DNA of 64,000 bases from Elusimicrobiota bacterium (GCA_016194705.1 JACQAZ010000030.1:1-64000); one strand, 5' to 3'. Counted from the first letter of the stretch, positions 16,585-24,843 are shown. Notes: generated from the sequence alone by a model not told the origin. Translations and numbers: made by a program.

Positions 16585-17510
16585 TCTTTCCAAAACCTCT
16601 CGCTGAGATACCGCTCGCCGTTGTCCGGCAGGATCGTCACGATCAGGGCGTTCGCTCCTTCCTCGGCCAGCCGCTCGGCCAGGCGCAAGGAGGCGGCCAC
16701 GTTGGCTCCACCCGAGGGGCCGACCAGAAGGCCGCGGTCCTTGGCGAGCTTGCGGCAGACCGCCTGAGCTTCGTCGGTCGAGACCGCCATCTTCTCGTCG
16801 GCGAGCTTGTCGTCGTAGATGCCCGGGATGATCGCAGTGGCCATGTGCTTGAGGCCGTCGAGGCCGTGCAGGGCCGCGTCGGGCTCGACGCTGTGGAGCT
16901 TGACCTTGGGCGCGAGCTTGCGCAGGCGCCGGCTGGTGCCCGTGAAGGTGCCGCTCGTGCCCAGGCCGGCCACGAAATGCGTGAGCTCGTTCTTGGTCTG
17001 GGCCAGGATCTCGACGGCCGTCGTGTCGTAGTGGGCGCGCCAATTGTTCTCGTTGTTGTACTGGTCGGCGTAAAAATAACGACTGGGCTCGGCGGCCTGG
17101 ATGAGCCGGGCCTCGCGGATGGCGCCGTCGGTTCCCTCGAGCGGGCTCGTGAACATGAGTTCGGCGCCGTAGGACTCGAGGATCGCGCGGCGCAGGGGGG
17201 CGATCGAGCCGGGCACCGTCAAGGTGACCTTGTAGCCGAGCGCGGCGCAGATCCAGGAGTAGGCGATGCCCGTGTTGCCCGAGGTCGCGTCCAAGAGGAC
17301 TTTTTTGGGGCCCATGAGCCCCGCGCGCTCGGCTTCTTGGATGATGCGCAGGCCGGCGCGGTCCTTGACCGAGCCGCCGGGGTTGTGCCACTCGCCTTTG
17401 GCGAAGAGGCGGACGCGGCGGCTCAACGCCGGCGAGAGGCCCTGGAGCTCGATCAAGGGAGTGTCGCCGACCCGTAGGTGCTGAGAAGGCAAGGAGGCGC
17501 CGGTCTTCAC
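16581..17510 (-). CDS. cysM: Cysteine synthase, CysM type (PLP-dependent, likely O-phosphoserine/thiocarboxylate using)
   Basis: A 309-residue fold-type II PLP enzyme. The Schiff-base Lys is in NPGGSVKDRAG (Lys 49). The substrate loop ATSGNTGIAY, phosphate-binding GTSGTFTG and C-terminal LPDNGERYLS are all present. The segment GLKHMATAIIPGIYD aligns by eye with the mycobacterial CysM loop containing the Arg that recognises O-phosphoserine; here that position is Lys. With CysO, Mec+ and MoeZ homologues in the same operon, the likely reaction is beta-replacement with a carrier thiocarboxylate rather than free sulfide. The start is GTG 17510. The promoter and IscR-like palindrome are immediately upstream. 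Confidence 0.9.
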   Translation of the reverse strand: MKTGASLPSQHLRVGDTPLIELQGLSPALSRRVRLFAKGEWHNPGGSVKDRAGLRIIQEAERAGLMGPKKVLLDATSGNTGIAYSWICAALGYKVTLTVPGSIAPLRRAILESYGAELMFTSPLEGTDGAIREARLIQAAEPSRYFYADQYNNENNWRAHYDTTAVEILAQTKNELTHFVAGLGTSGTFTGTSRRLRKLAPKVKLHSVEPDAALHGLDGLKHMATAIIPGIYDDKLADEKMAVSTDEAQAVCRKLAKDRGLLVGPSGGANVAASLRLAERLAEEGANALIVTILPDNGERYLSERFWKE

Positions 17511-17531
17511 GCGGGGGACAGCGATAACCTA

Positions 17532-17560
17532 CCATACTTGACTAAAATAGTCAAGTATGG
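17532..17560 (-). promoter_or_regulatory. IscR/Rrf2 type-1-like palindrome overlapping the cysM operon promoter
   Basis: A perfect 13-bp inverted repeat (CCATACTTGACTA, 3-nt centre, TAGTCAAGTATGG). The inner 25 bp (17534-17558) fit the published IscR type-1 consensus at every specified position (ATA-S-YY-GACT ... AGTC-RR-S-TAT). On the minus strand it supplies the -35 hexamer TTGACT, 17 nt before TAGGTT, so a bound Rrf2-family protein would block polymerase. This suggests control by iron-sulfur or sulfur status. No such regulator is encoded in the window. Confidence 0.8.
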
Positions 17561-17637
17561 CGCTCCGACGGGCTTCCGTCGGAGAAACGACACATCTCCG
17601 TAACCGGCAGAGCCCCGAGTCCGGTTATACTTCTCGC

Positions 17638-20600
17638 ATGCGGGCGCGCGTACGGGCTCTGGCAGTATTCTGTCTATTATTGCCGCCGCTCCCTTTGGCC
17701 GCTGCCCAGAGCAAGATCGCCTTGACGGGCCATGTGGCGCCGCAAGTCCGGTCCGCGGCGAGGCTCGCGAGGGTCTCCGCCGACGAGCGGGTCAGCCTGA
17801 GCCTGGTCGTTCGCCTCGACCAGGGCCTGCTGGACCAGACCCTTGAGCAAATTTACGGGCCCAGGGCGCCGGCCAAAAGAAACTTTCTGACGCCCGCGGA
17901 GTTCGCCCGCAGGTTCGGCCTGGCGGAGAAGCGCCAGGCGCTCAAGGACTTCGCCCGCGCCAACGGGCTCGAGATCGACCCCTCCGAGGACCGTCCGCAA
18001 AGCCTGGTCGTCAAGGTCGCGGGGCCGGCCGCCTCCGTTGAGAAGGCCTTCGGCGTCGAGCTCAACCGCTACCGGCTTCCCGACGGGCGGTCGTTCCGCG
18101 CCCACGAAAGCGAGCCCACGATCCCCGAGTCCTTGATCCCGCACTTGGGCGTCGTGATGGGGCTCTCCAACGTCCCGGGCTTGGTTCGCCCGCATCTGCG
18201 CTTTCCCAGCAAGCCCGCTTCGAGCGGCGGGGCGCGGCCTTCCACGGCCGCCGCTGGGAGGGTCCTCGGCGGGATGACGGGCCCCGGACCCGGACTGTCC
18301 CCCGCCGACATCAAGACGATCTACGGCTTCAGCGGCCCCTGGACCGGCGCCGGGCAGACGCTGGCGATCGTCGAGCTCGACGGCTTCGATCCCGCCGATA
18401 TCGCGCTCTATCAGACTCAGTTCGGACTCGCGAGCCCCCCCTTGAGCTTCGTCAGCGTCGACGGGGCGCCGAACCTCTGCGGCGCGAGCCAGAACCAGCC
18501 GTGCAACGCCGCGACCTTGGCCTCAGACGGGTCGATGGTCGAGGTGGCCTTGGACATCGAACTCGCTGCCGCCATGGCGCCGGGTTCCTCGCTGATGATG
18601 ATCTACACGAGCTTCAACACGCTCCAGGGCCTCGTCGACATCTACTCGAAGATCGCCTCGGACGATCTCGCCGAGGTGGTGAGCACCTCATGGGGCCTCG
18701 ACGAGTCCGACACGGGCTCCGCCATCATGACGGCCGAGAACACGGTGTTCGCGCAGCTCGCCGCCCAGGGCCAGAGCGTGTTCGCTGCGGCGGGCGACAA
18801 CGGCGCCTTCGATCAGGGCGGGCAGACCACGCTCGTCGTCGATGATCCCGCCGGGCAGCCGTTCGTGACCGCGGTCGGCGGGACGAGCCTCTCGGGGACC
18901 GTCGCGAGCCCGACCGAGACCGTCTGGAACAACGGCTTCGACGTCCCTTCGGGGAAGTTCGTGGGCGGCGGCGGCGGCCTGAGCGGTCAGTGGACCCTTC
19001 CGAGCTACCAGACAGGGGTGGCCGGCATGGCCTCGCATCAGTTCCGCAACGTGCCCGACGTCGCTCTCGACGCGGACCCGAACTCGTCGCCTTACAGCAT
19101 CTGCGTCGGCGGCTCCTGCACGACCGTGGTCGGCGGCACGAGCGCCGCGGCTCCGTTGTGGGCGGGCCTCACGGCTTTGATCAACCAGCAGCGCTGGGCG
19201 GCGAGCAACGGCTCGCTGGGTTTCGGCAATCCCTCTTTCTATTCGCTGGCCGGCGGTCCGTCCTACGGCACGGTCTTCAAGGACATCACCGCAGGCGACA
19301 ACGGCTTCTACGCCGCCGCGGCGGGCTACGACGACGCCACGGGCTGGGGCTCGTTCAAGGCCGACGCCATGATCGCCGCCCTGGCCAACCTGAACGTGAC
19401 GCCCGGCCCGCCGCCGCCGGCCGCCGTGCAGTTCAGCTTCGTCTCGACCGACACGGTGACCGCGTCTTGGACGTTGGTCGGCGGCAGCACCTACACGATG
19501 GTGCTCGCGGCCAGCGCTGATTTCTCGTCGATCGTCTCCTCGGCCACGGGGCTCTTGAACCAAAACGCGACCTCCTACTTCGGCCTGACCCAGGGAGCGT
19601 CGTACTACTTCCAGGTCAAGATCACGACCAATCCCGACTCGGCCTACTCGGCGGCGATCTCGACGGTGCTGCCGGTCGTGCCGCCTCCGCCCGCGCCGGC
19701 CAACGTGCAGTTCACCTCCGTCTCGAGCAGCAGCTTGAGCATCGGCTGGACCTTGGTCAGCGGCAACTCGTACCTCATGGTTCTTTCGACGAACTCGAAT
19801 TTTTCGTCGACGATCTCGTCGGCGGTCGGCGCGCTCAACCAGCACGTCGTGACCTACGCGGTCGCGCCCGCGTTCTACTACTTCAAGGTCAAGATCTCGA
19901 CGGACTCGGACCGCTCCTACTCGGCGCCGATCGCGACGGCCGCCGCGAACCTGGCGGGCTCCGGGACGAGCGCGACCGCAAGTCCCTCCGCCCCGCTCGT
20001 GCTCAGCCTCGTTCCCGTCAGCGGGCCGATCACTCTGACCTTCCCGGCCGGCGCCTGCGGACCGTTCCCCAACGCGGTGACGGCCTCGATCCCGACCATC
20101 GCGCCGGGTCCCAGCTCGGGGCCCGGCGGCAGCATCACGCCGCTGGGCCCGATGGTGGAGATCACGCTCGCCCAGCCCCTGGCGCAATTTCTGCAGCCGG
20201 TCTCGGTGCAGATGGCGTTCAATCCCCCGCCGTACAACGCCTCGCTCATCAAGCTCGCCTGGTACGACTGGACCACCGCGCAATGGTGGCCTGAGGTCGA
20301 CGCGGTGTACGATCCCGTCGGGAAGGTCCTCAACGGGACGATCCGGCACAACAGCCTGCACGCCGCCGTCGCGGTCCAAGCCGCGGCGGACCTCACGCAT
20401 GTTAAGGTCTTCCCCAACCCCGTGAATTTCGGCACCGCGGTCCGCGGCACGGTCAAGTTCATGGGGCTGAGCCTGCAGTCCACGATCACCATCTACAGTC
20501 TGTCCGGCGAGCAGGTCATGACGATCGCGCCCCGCACCTTCGCGGGAGCCACCGTCAACGACGGCATCAGCGGCGCGGCCGAATGGGACGGCCGCAACAG

Positions 20601-20694
20601 CCTCGGCAGCGCGGTGGCTCGGGGGACTTACCTCTTCGTGATTAAGGACCCCTCCGGGCACGCCAAGCGGGGCAAGATCGGGGTGGTCCGGTGA
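17638..20694 (+). CDS. Secreted S53 (sedolisin/kumamolisin) serine-carboxyl peptidase with Fn3-like and FlgD-like C-terminal domains
   Basis: An acid-type endopeptidase, 1018 residues. Order: signal peptide (1-23), pro-kumamolisin activation domain (about 35-185), S53 catalytic domain (about 215-610), two Fn3-like repeats (about 615-780, each with a SWTLV/GWTLV strand and a Y-F-K/Q-V-K-I strand), an unknown beta domain, and a final FlgD/Por-secretion-tail-like beta domain (VKVFPNPVNF ... GTYLFVIKD). Catalytic residues Glu302 and Asp306 (EVALDIE), Asp387 (AAGDNG) and Ser502 (GGTSAAAPLW) are present. The Ca2+ site follows (DITAGDNG...GYDDATGWG). ATG 17638 opens the signal peptide, 6 nt after TATACT and without a ribosome site. 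The gene overlaps the PorV-like gene by GTGA. Confidence 0.93.
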   Translation: MRARVRALAVFCLLLPPLPLAAAQSKIALTGHVAPQVRSAARLARVSADERVSLSLVVRLDQGLLDQTLEQIYGPRAPAKRNFLTPAEFARRFGLAEKRQALKDFARANGLEIDPSEDRPQSLVVKVAGPAASVEKAFGVELNRYRLPDGRSFRAHESEPTIPESLIPHLGVVMGLSNVPGLVRPHLRFPSKPASSGGARPSTAAAGRVLGGMTGPGPGLSPADIKTIYGFSGPWTGAGQTLAIVELDGFDPADIALYQTQFGLASPPLSFVSVDGAPNLCGASQNQPCNAATLASDGSMVEVALDIELAAAMAPGSSLMMIYTSFNTLQGLVDIYSKIASDDLAEVVSTSWGLDESDTGSAIMTAENTVFAQLAAQGQSVFAAAGDNGAFDQGGQTTLVVDDPAGQPFVTAVGGTSLSGTVASPTETVWNNGFDVPSGKFVGGGGGLSGQWTLPSYQTGVAGMASHQFRNVPDVALDADPNSSPYSICVGGSCTTVVGGTSAAAPLWAGLTALINQQRWAASNGSLGFGNPSFYSLAGGPSYGTVFKDITAGDNGFYAAAAGYDDATGWGSFKADAMIAALANLNVTPGPPPPAAVQFSFVSTDTVTASWTLVGGSTYTMVLAASADFSSIVSSATGLLNQNATSYFGLTQGASYYFQVKITTNPDSAYSAAISTVLPVVPPPPAPANVQFTSVSSSSLSIGWTLVSGNSYLMVLSTNSNFSSTISSAVGALNQHVVTYAVAPAFYYFKVKISTDSDRSYSAPIATAAANLAGSGTSATASPSAPLVLSLVPVSGPITLTFPAGACGPFPNAVTASIPTIAPGPSSGPGGSITPLGPMVEITLAQPLAQFLQPVSVQMAFNPPPYNASLIKLAWYDWTTAQWWPEVDAVYDPVGKVLNGTIRHNSLHAAVAVQAAADLTHVKVFPNPVNFGTAVRGTVKFMGLSLQSTITIYSLSGEQVMTIAPRTFAGATVNDGISGAAEWDGRNSLGSAVARGTYLFVIKDPSGHAKRGKIGVVR

Positions 20695-22052
20695 CTCTCG
20701 CCCCGCTGCTGCTCTTCATCAACGCCTCCCTGTGGGCCCGAGGACCGGGGACTTCGGGGGCCCCGCTCTTCAAGCTGACCCTGGGCGCGCGCCCCGCGGC
20801 CATGGGCGGCGCGTACGTTGCCGCGGCCGACGACTTCAACGCCAGCGTCTGGAATCCCGGGGGCCTCGCCTTCGTGCCGCGGCCGGCCGTCGCGCTCTCG
20901 CACGCCTCGCTCTACCAGGGGATCAGCTTCGACCACATCGCCGCCGCCGCACCCCTGGGGCCGCGCGCCGGCCTGGGCGGGCACTTCGCCTACATGAATT
21001 CGGGGCCCATCGACCGCACCGCCGAGGACCAGGGGGGCTCTTTCGACGCCCCGGGCAGCGGAGGGCAGTTCCACGATTCGGAGTTCAAGCTCGATCTCTC
21101 CGCGGCCGGCGCGCCGATCGACTGGCTCGGCGTGGGCGGCAGTTTGGATTACTTTCGCGACACCGTGGACCAGAACTCGGCCGACGGGGTCATGATGGGA
21201 CTGGGCGCGATGGCGCGCGCCGGCGTGCTCACCTACGGCCTGAGCCTCCAAAACGTCGGCCCGCAGATCAGGGGCCTCGACACCTTGCCCACCGTGCTGC
21301 GTCTGGGCGCGGCGGCGCGGCCGACCGACAGCCTGCTCTTGTCCGCCGAGTACGACCACCATTTCGACAGCCTGCAGAAGGCCGTCGCCTTCGGCGCCGA
21401 GTACGCTTTCGGGGCGGCCTTCGCGCTCAGGGTCGGGGCCCTGCGCAGCGAAGGCGACGGCGCGCTGGGGACGCGGTTCTCCGGCGGTTTCGGGGCGGCG
21501 ATGGGCTCCTTCAAGTTCGACTACGCTTTCAGCCCTTACGGCGAGGTGGGAAACGTCCATCAGGTGAGCCTCTCCTTCCACTTCGGCTCCGCGCGCGGCA
21601 AGAGGCCCAAGGGGACTTTCGAGCTGCCGCCGCTCAAGACCGCCGCGGAGCTCTCGCCCGAGGACCGCTTCTTGAGGGCCGACATCATGCTTGGGAACAA
21701 GAACTACCCCAAGGCCAAGGAAGAACTTGGCTCGGCGCTCGCGGGCCTGGCGGCGGAGGATCGGCGGCGCCTGCGCTATTTCGAGCGGATGGGCGAGATC
21801 GCGCTCGCCGAGAACGACCTCGACGCGGCCCAGGTCTTCTTCGGCGACGGGCTCAAGCTCGGCGCGTCGTTGGGCATCAGCGATCCCGACGTCGCCGACA
21901 CCTACGCCGGCATGGGGCTGTGCCTGGCGGCCAAGGGCAGCGCCCTCATGGGGACGCGCTTCCTCGAGAAGTCGCTCGAGTTCGGGCCGACGACGAAGAT
22001 GCGGGCGGCGGTCGAGGCCAAGCTCAAGGAGCTCAAGGCGCGCAAGAAGTAG
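20691..22052 (+). CDS. PorV/PorQ-like outer-membrane protein with C-terminal TPR region
   Basis: A 453-residue protein with a signal peptide, then a FadL/PorV-type beta-barrel over about residues 25-305. The N-terminal block FLKLTLGARPAAMGGAYVA-like sequence (here starting F-K-L-T-L-G-A-R) is characteristic of PorV/UPF0164 proteins, and alternating strands continue to VSLSFHFG. The last 130 residues are helical with TPR-like pairs (AEEDRRRLRYFERMGEIALA, ADTYAGMGLCLAAKGSALMG). In type IX secretion, PorV carries substrates with C-terminal sorting domains. Here it overlaps (GTGA) the gene for a peptidase that has such a domain, so a carrier/substrate pairing is plausible. No other T9SS gene is in the window. 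The start is GTG 20691. Confidence 0.82.
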   Translation: MTLAPLLLFINASLWARGPGTSGAPLFKLTLGARPAAMGGAYVAAADDFNASVWNPGGLAFVPRPAVALSHASLYQGISFDHIAAAAPLGPRAGLGGHFAYMNSGPIDRTAEDQGGSFDAPGSGGQFHDSEFKLDLSAAGAPIDWLGVGGSLDYFRDTVDQNSADGVMMGLGAMARAGVLTYGLSLQNVGPQIRGLDTLPTVLRLGAAARPTDSLLLSAEYDHHFDSLQKAVAFGAEYAFGAAFALRVGALRSEGDGALGTRFSGGFGAAMGSFKFDYAFSPYGEVGNVHQVSLSFHFGSARGKRPKGTFELPPLKTAAELSPEDRFLRADIMLGNKNYPKAKEELGSALAGLAAEDRRRLRYFERMGEIALAENDLDAAQVFFGDGLKLGASLGISDPDVADTYAGMGLCLAAKGSALMGTRFLEKSLEFGPTTKMRAAVEAKLKELKARKK

Positions 22053-22068
22053 GCGGGAGCCCCGCGCC

Positions 22069-22857
22069 TCATTCGGGGGTCCAAGAGGGATTGGGTCCGA
22101 ACAGCCCGTCGGCCCAGCCGATCTTATAGACCACCCATGCGCCGAAGGCGGCGCTGAGCAGGCCCGTGCCCAGGGCCATGACCTTGTCGGCCTTCCGCCA
22201 CTTGCGGCCCAGAGAAAGCATGGACATTTCCATCAGCGCGCTCATCAGCAGCATGCCGACCAAGGTCCCCGCGCCGAAGACGAGCAGATACATGACGGCG
22301 GCGGGCGGCTCCTTGATCGTCGCCAGCACGAGCAAGGCCACGGCGGCGCTGCCGGCCAGGCCGTGCACGAGCCCGACGGCTCCGGAGCGCAGTATCTGAA
22401 AGAGGCCGGCATCGCGCACCAAGGACCTCAGCCAGCCGAGCTTGACCTCGCGCAGGTGCGCGTGGGAGTGGCTGTGGCCGCCGCCTGCGGAGGGAAGATG
22501 CCCGTGCCCCGGATCATGATGATCGTGCGCGTGGCTATGGACCTGGAGCCCGAGCGTGCCCAGGCTGCCGCCCGCCATGTTGAAAGCCCCGAGAGCGATG
22601 AGGACCAGGCCTACGCCGAACTCCATCGCCAGCCCGACGCGCGGAGGGATGTTGACCTTGAACATGATGATGGCGGTGCCGACCGCGAAGATCGTGACCG
22701 TGTGGCCCAGCCCCCAGACGGCGCCCAGCAGCCAGGAAGCGCCCCACTTCTTGTTGCGCGCGACGATCGTCGAGATGGCCACGACGTGGTCGGGGTCGGT
22801 CGCGTGGCGCATGCCGAGCCAAAAGCCCAGCGCGAGGATCGAGAGGAGGTTCGTCAA
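22069..22857 (-). CDS. NicO/NiCoT-family metal transporter (Ni2+/Co2+ type)
   Basis: A 262-residue membrane protein with about six or seven helices. The family signature is at the N-terminus as LGMRHATDPDHVVAIST (the H-x5-D-H metal motif in helix II), and GAVWGLGHTVTIF is the second conserved block. A His-rich cytoplasmic or periplasmic loop (HSHAHDHHDPGHGHLP and GGHSHSHAH) in the middle is typical of NicO/RcnA/UreH-like proteins and should bind divalent metal. The start TTG 22857 lies 19 nt after the stop of the outer-membrane protein gene, without a ribosome site; TATACT occurs 8 nt upstream. Substrate (Ni, Co or Fe) and direction cannot be decided from sequence. Confidence 0.85.
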   Translation of the reverse strand: MTNLLSILALGFWLGMRHATDPDHVVAISTIVARNKKWGASWLLGAVWGLGHTVTIFAVGTAIIMFKVNIPPRVGLAMEFGVGLVLIALGAFNMAGGSLGTLGLQVHSHAHDHHDPGHGHLPSAGGGHSHSHAHLREVKLGWLRSLVRDAGLFQILRSGAVGLVHGLAGSAAVALLVLATIKEPPAAVMYLLVFGAGTLVGMLLMSALMEMSMLSLGRKWRKADKVMALGTGLLSAAFGAWVVYKIGWADGLFGPNPSWTPE

Positions 22858-22876
22858 CGGCGGGTAGTATAGGAAA

Positions 22877-23608
22877 TCAGAACTCGAATTCGAGCCTGAA
22901 GATCAAGGTCCAGTCCGGTGAGGCTTGGGACAAACCGAAGAGCGAGGCGGCGCTGTAGCGCAGCTTCTGTCTGGCCTGGCCCCAGCGCCAGGTCCCGTAG
23001 AAAGCGGGCCCGAACTGATGAATCTGCGTGTCTGCGCGCTCCCAGCGGCCGATGACGCCGGGGGTTCCGAAGATCTCGACGGCCGGCGAGATATACGGGT
23101 TGAGCAGGTACTCGACCTTGCCCGCGTAGTCGAGGGTCGTGCCGGGGGTGTAGCCCTGGCCGAGCTTCCATCCCAGGGGCAGATTGAGCGTCACGAGCAG
23201 CGGCCCGGCCTGCTTCTCGAGCAAGGGGGCGACGCGCACCTCGCCTGGGTCCTCGGCGCGCTGGGGGATTTCGGCTTCGATGAGGAGTCCGGGATCGAGG
23301 AGGAAGCGCCCCGCCGCGGCGAGTTGGAAGGCGTTCTCGATCTCGATGGCGTCGCCGACCATCGGCAGGCCCTGCTCCTCGTGCAGGACCTCGTAGATCT
23401 CGGCGCGCCAGAACGAGGTCGGCGAGTAGCCGACCGCCACGGCGTGGCCCTGTTCGTGGTCGGAGTTCTTGCCGCTGACGAAACTGCGCCACTCGAGCTC
23501 CTTTTCCTGGTACTCGACCGCAGGGGAATAGATCTTGAGCTCCGCGGCGCTCAAGGCCAGCGCGTCGTTGGCGGGAAGCAGCGCTGCGAGCAAGGGAAGG
23601 ATGTTCAT
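22877..23608 (-). CDS. Outer-membrane beta-barrel protein, iron-regulon context (243 aa)
   Basis: No named family recognised. Signal peptide, alternating hydrophobic/polar strands throughout, and a C-terminus ending in F-R-L-E-F-E-F, the aromatic-terminated strand typical of outer-membrane barrels inserted by BamA. Its promoter contains two Fur-like palindromes (23618-23640 and 23659-23683), and the gene lies between a NicO transporter and an FTR1 iron permease. A role in passage or sensing of metal ions across the outer membrane is therefore inferred from context. AAGGA precedes the ATG by 7 nt. Confidence 0.7.
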   Translation of the reverse strand: MNILPLLAALLPANDALALSAAELKIYSPAVEYQEKELEWRSFVSGKNSDHEQGHAVAVGYSPTSFWRAEIYEVLHEEQGLPMVGDAIEIENAFQLAAAGRFLLDPGLLIEAEIPQRAEDPGEVRVAPLLEKQAGPLLVTLNLPLGWKLGQGYTPGTTLDYAGKVEYLLNPYISPAVEIFGTPGVIGRWERADTQIHQFGPAFYGTWRWGQARQKLRYSAASLFGLSQASPDWTLIFRLEFEF

Positions 23609-23617
23609 CGCGGTTCC

Positions 23618-23683
23618 TTATTGAAATAGAGTATCAATAATAAAATGATACCAATGTTCTTATTGAAAGTCAATCTCAATAAG
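23618..23683 (-). promoter_or_regulatory. Promoter with two Fur-like operators upstream of the barrel gene
   Basis: Two palindromes of identical design, TTATTGA-N9-TCAATAA, at 23618-23640 and 23660-23682 (the second extended by one base pair each side). Reading on the minus strand, TTGACT in the second palindrome is the -35 box, 17 nt before TATCAT. The first palindrome lies downstream of the -10, over the expected transcription start. Spacing and sequence resemble Fur boxes of the TTGANAATNATTNTCAA type. Confidence 0.75.
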
Positions 23684-23690
23684 GTCCGAG

Positions 23691-24488
23691 CTATTCTTCG
23701 GCGAGCTTCGTCAGGGACGCGATCAGGGCGATGGTCCCCGCGTAGAAGAGCATCTGCAGCCCGCTTGGGCTCGGCGTGTAGCCGACCAAGGTCTTGAGCA
23801 AGGTCCCGAGCACGCTCTGCGCGCTGAGCAGCCGCGAGGTGTCCCAGAGAGAGTCCTTGATCGAAGGCAGCAAGTCGGCCTGGTTGAGGAAGGCGGCGGC
23901 CTGGGAGGCCATGCCGGCGGCGAGCAGCACGATCATCCAGCCTGTCACCCGGAAAAAGAGACGGACGGGAATCCGGACGAGCCCGAGGTACAGGAGCCCT
24001 CCCGCCGCGGCTCCGGCCGAAAGCCCGATGAGACCGCCGAGGCAGAGGGCTCCCGCCCCGGCGCCGGAGGCGGCCAACCCATAGAGGAACAGGACGATCT
24101 CGGAGCCTTCCCGGAGAACGGCCAGAGCGGCGGCGGCGTAAAGCGCGGTCGCGGGCCTGAGCCCCTTGGTCACGTCGCTGCCGAGGTTCTTGAGATCCTG
24201 GGCCAGCCGCTTTCCGTGGCGCGACATCCACACGCTGTGCCAGCCCAGCATGGCCACGGCAGTGAAGAGCACCGCGGCCTCGAAAAGGGCCTGGCCGGTG
24301 CCGGACGCCGCCTGAGCGATCCGTCCCATCAGCGCGGCCACGACCAGGGCTCCCATGATCCCCGAACCCACTCCCCATGCCACGGCGGTTTTGCGGCCCT
24401 TGAGACCTCGTGTGGCGCCGAGCACGATGCCGATCACCAAGGCGGCCTCCAGGGCCTCCCGGAAGACGATCAGGGCGCTTGCGATCAT
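23691..24488 (-). CDS. FTR1-family high-affinity iron permease (EfeU-like)
   Basis: A 265-residue integral membrane protein with about seven helices that imports iron. The two R-E-x-x-E iron motifs are present: REALE in helix I (VFREALEAALVIG) and REGSE in the fourth helix (VLREGSEIVLFLYG). FTR1/EfeU normally works with a ferroxidase or a periplasmic EfeO-type cupredoxin; the gene directly upstream encodes such a domain and overlaps it by 4 nt (ATGA). Expression should follow the Fur-like site at 24856-24884. No EfeB peroxidase is present. Confidence 0.93.
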   Translation of the reverse strand: MIASALIVFREALEAALVIGIVLGATRGLKGRKTAVAWGVGSGIMGALVVAALMGRIAQAASGTGQALFEAAVLFTAVAMLGWHSVWMSRHGKRLAQDLKNLGSDVTKGLRPATALYAAAALAVLREGSEIVLFLYGLAASGAGAGALCLGGLIGLSAGAAAGGLLYLGLVRIPVRLFFRVTGWMIVLLAAGMASQAAAFLNQADLLPSIKDSLWDTSRLLSAQSVLGTLLKTLVGYTPSPSGLQMLFYAGTIALIASLTKLAEE

Positions 24489-24835
24489 TTCTTCTCCGCG
24501 GCCGCGGCCTCGATGACGCCGCGCGTCTGGGAGTGGAAGTCGTCGATGAACTCGTAGCGTCCCGCCTTGAGGGGCCCCAGGTAGACCACCGCCTCGGACT
24601 TGCCGACGACGACCTGCTCGCGGTGCAGCACGAAGCTCTCGAACTCGGCGGGCTCCGCGTCCTCGTTGGAGACGACGAGCTTGAACTTGCGGCCAAGGGG
24701 GACCGTGACCTTTTGGGGGGCGAACTGATGGCCCTTGAGGGTCAGGCGGAAGACGGGCAGATCGGAGCCCGCGCTCAGCGGCGCGGCCAGCAGGAGGAGG
24801 ACGGCCACCGAGCGCTTAATGAGACTGAATATCAT
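24485..24835 (-). CDS. Periplasmic cupredoxin-like protein (EfeO cupredoxin domain)
   Basis: A 116-residue protein: signal peptide (SLIKRSVAVLLLLAAPLSAG), then a single cupredoxin fold (FRLTLKGHQFAPQKVTVPLGRKFKLVVSNEDAEP ... in outline). The segment EPAEFESFVLHREQVV is the iron-associated variant seen in EfeO N-terminal domains, with acidic residues and no blue-copper Cys. It probably delivers or oxidises iron for the FTR1 permease with which it is translationally coupled. TATACT ends 8 nt before the ATG and no ribosome site is present. Confidence 0.88.
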   Translation of the reverse strand: MIFSLIKRSVAVLLLLAAPLSAGSDLPVFRLTLKGHQFAPQKVTVPLGRKFKLVVSNEDAEPAEFESFVLHREQVVVGKSEAVVYLGPLKAGRYEFIDDFHSQTRGVIEAAAAEKK

Positions 24836-24843
24836 TAAGCTAC

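Noticed and set aside
16138-17535. A single long frame covering both the JAMM gene and the region opposite cysM's other frame
   Set aside because: Only its last 148 codons are real (JAMM, start 16584). The upstream part is an out-of-frame reading of cysM with Arg/Pro-rich nonsense, so it is not a fusion protein.
22836-22870. TATACT 8 nt before the NicO gene as another leaderless promoter
   Set aside because: No -35 box at the right distance, and the gene is only 19 nt after the upstream stop, so operon transcription explains it. Left out of the leaderless count.
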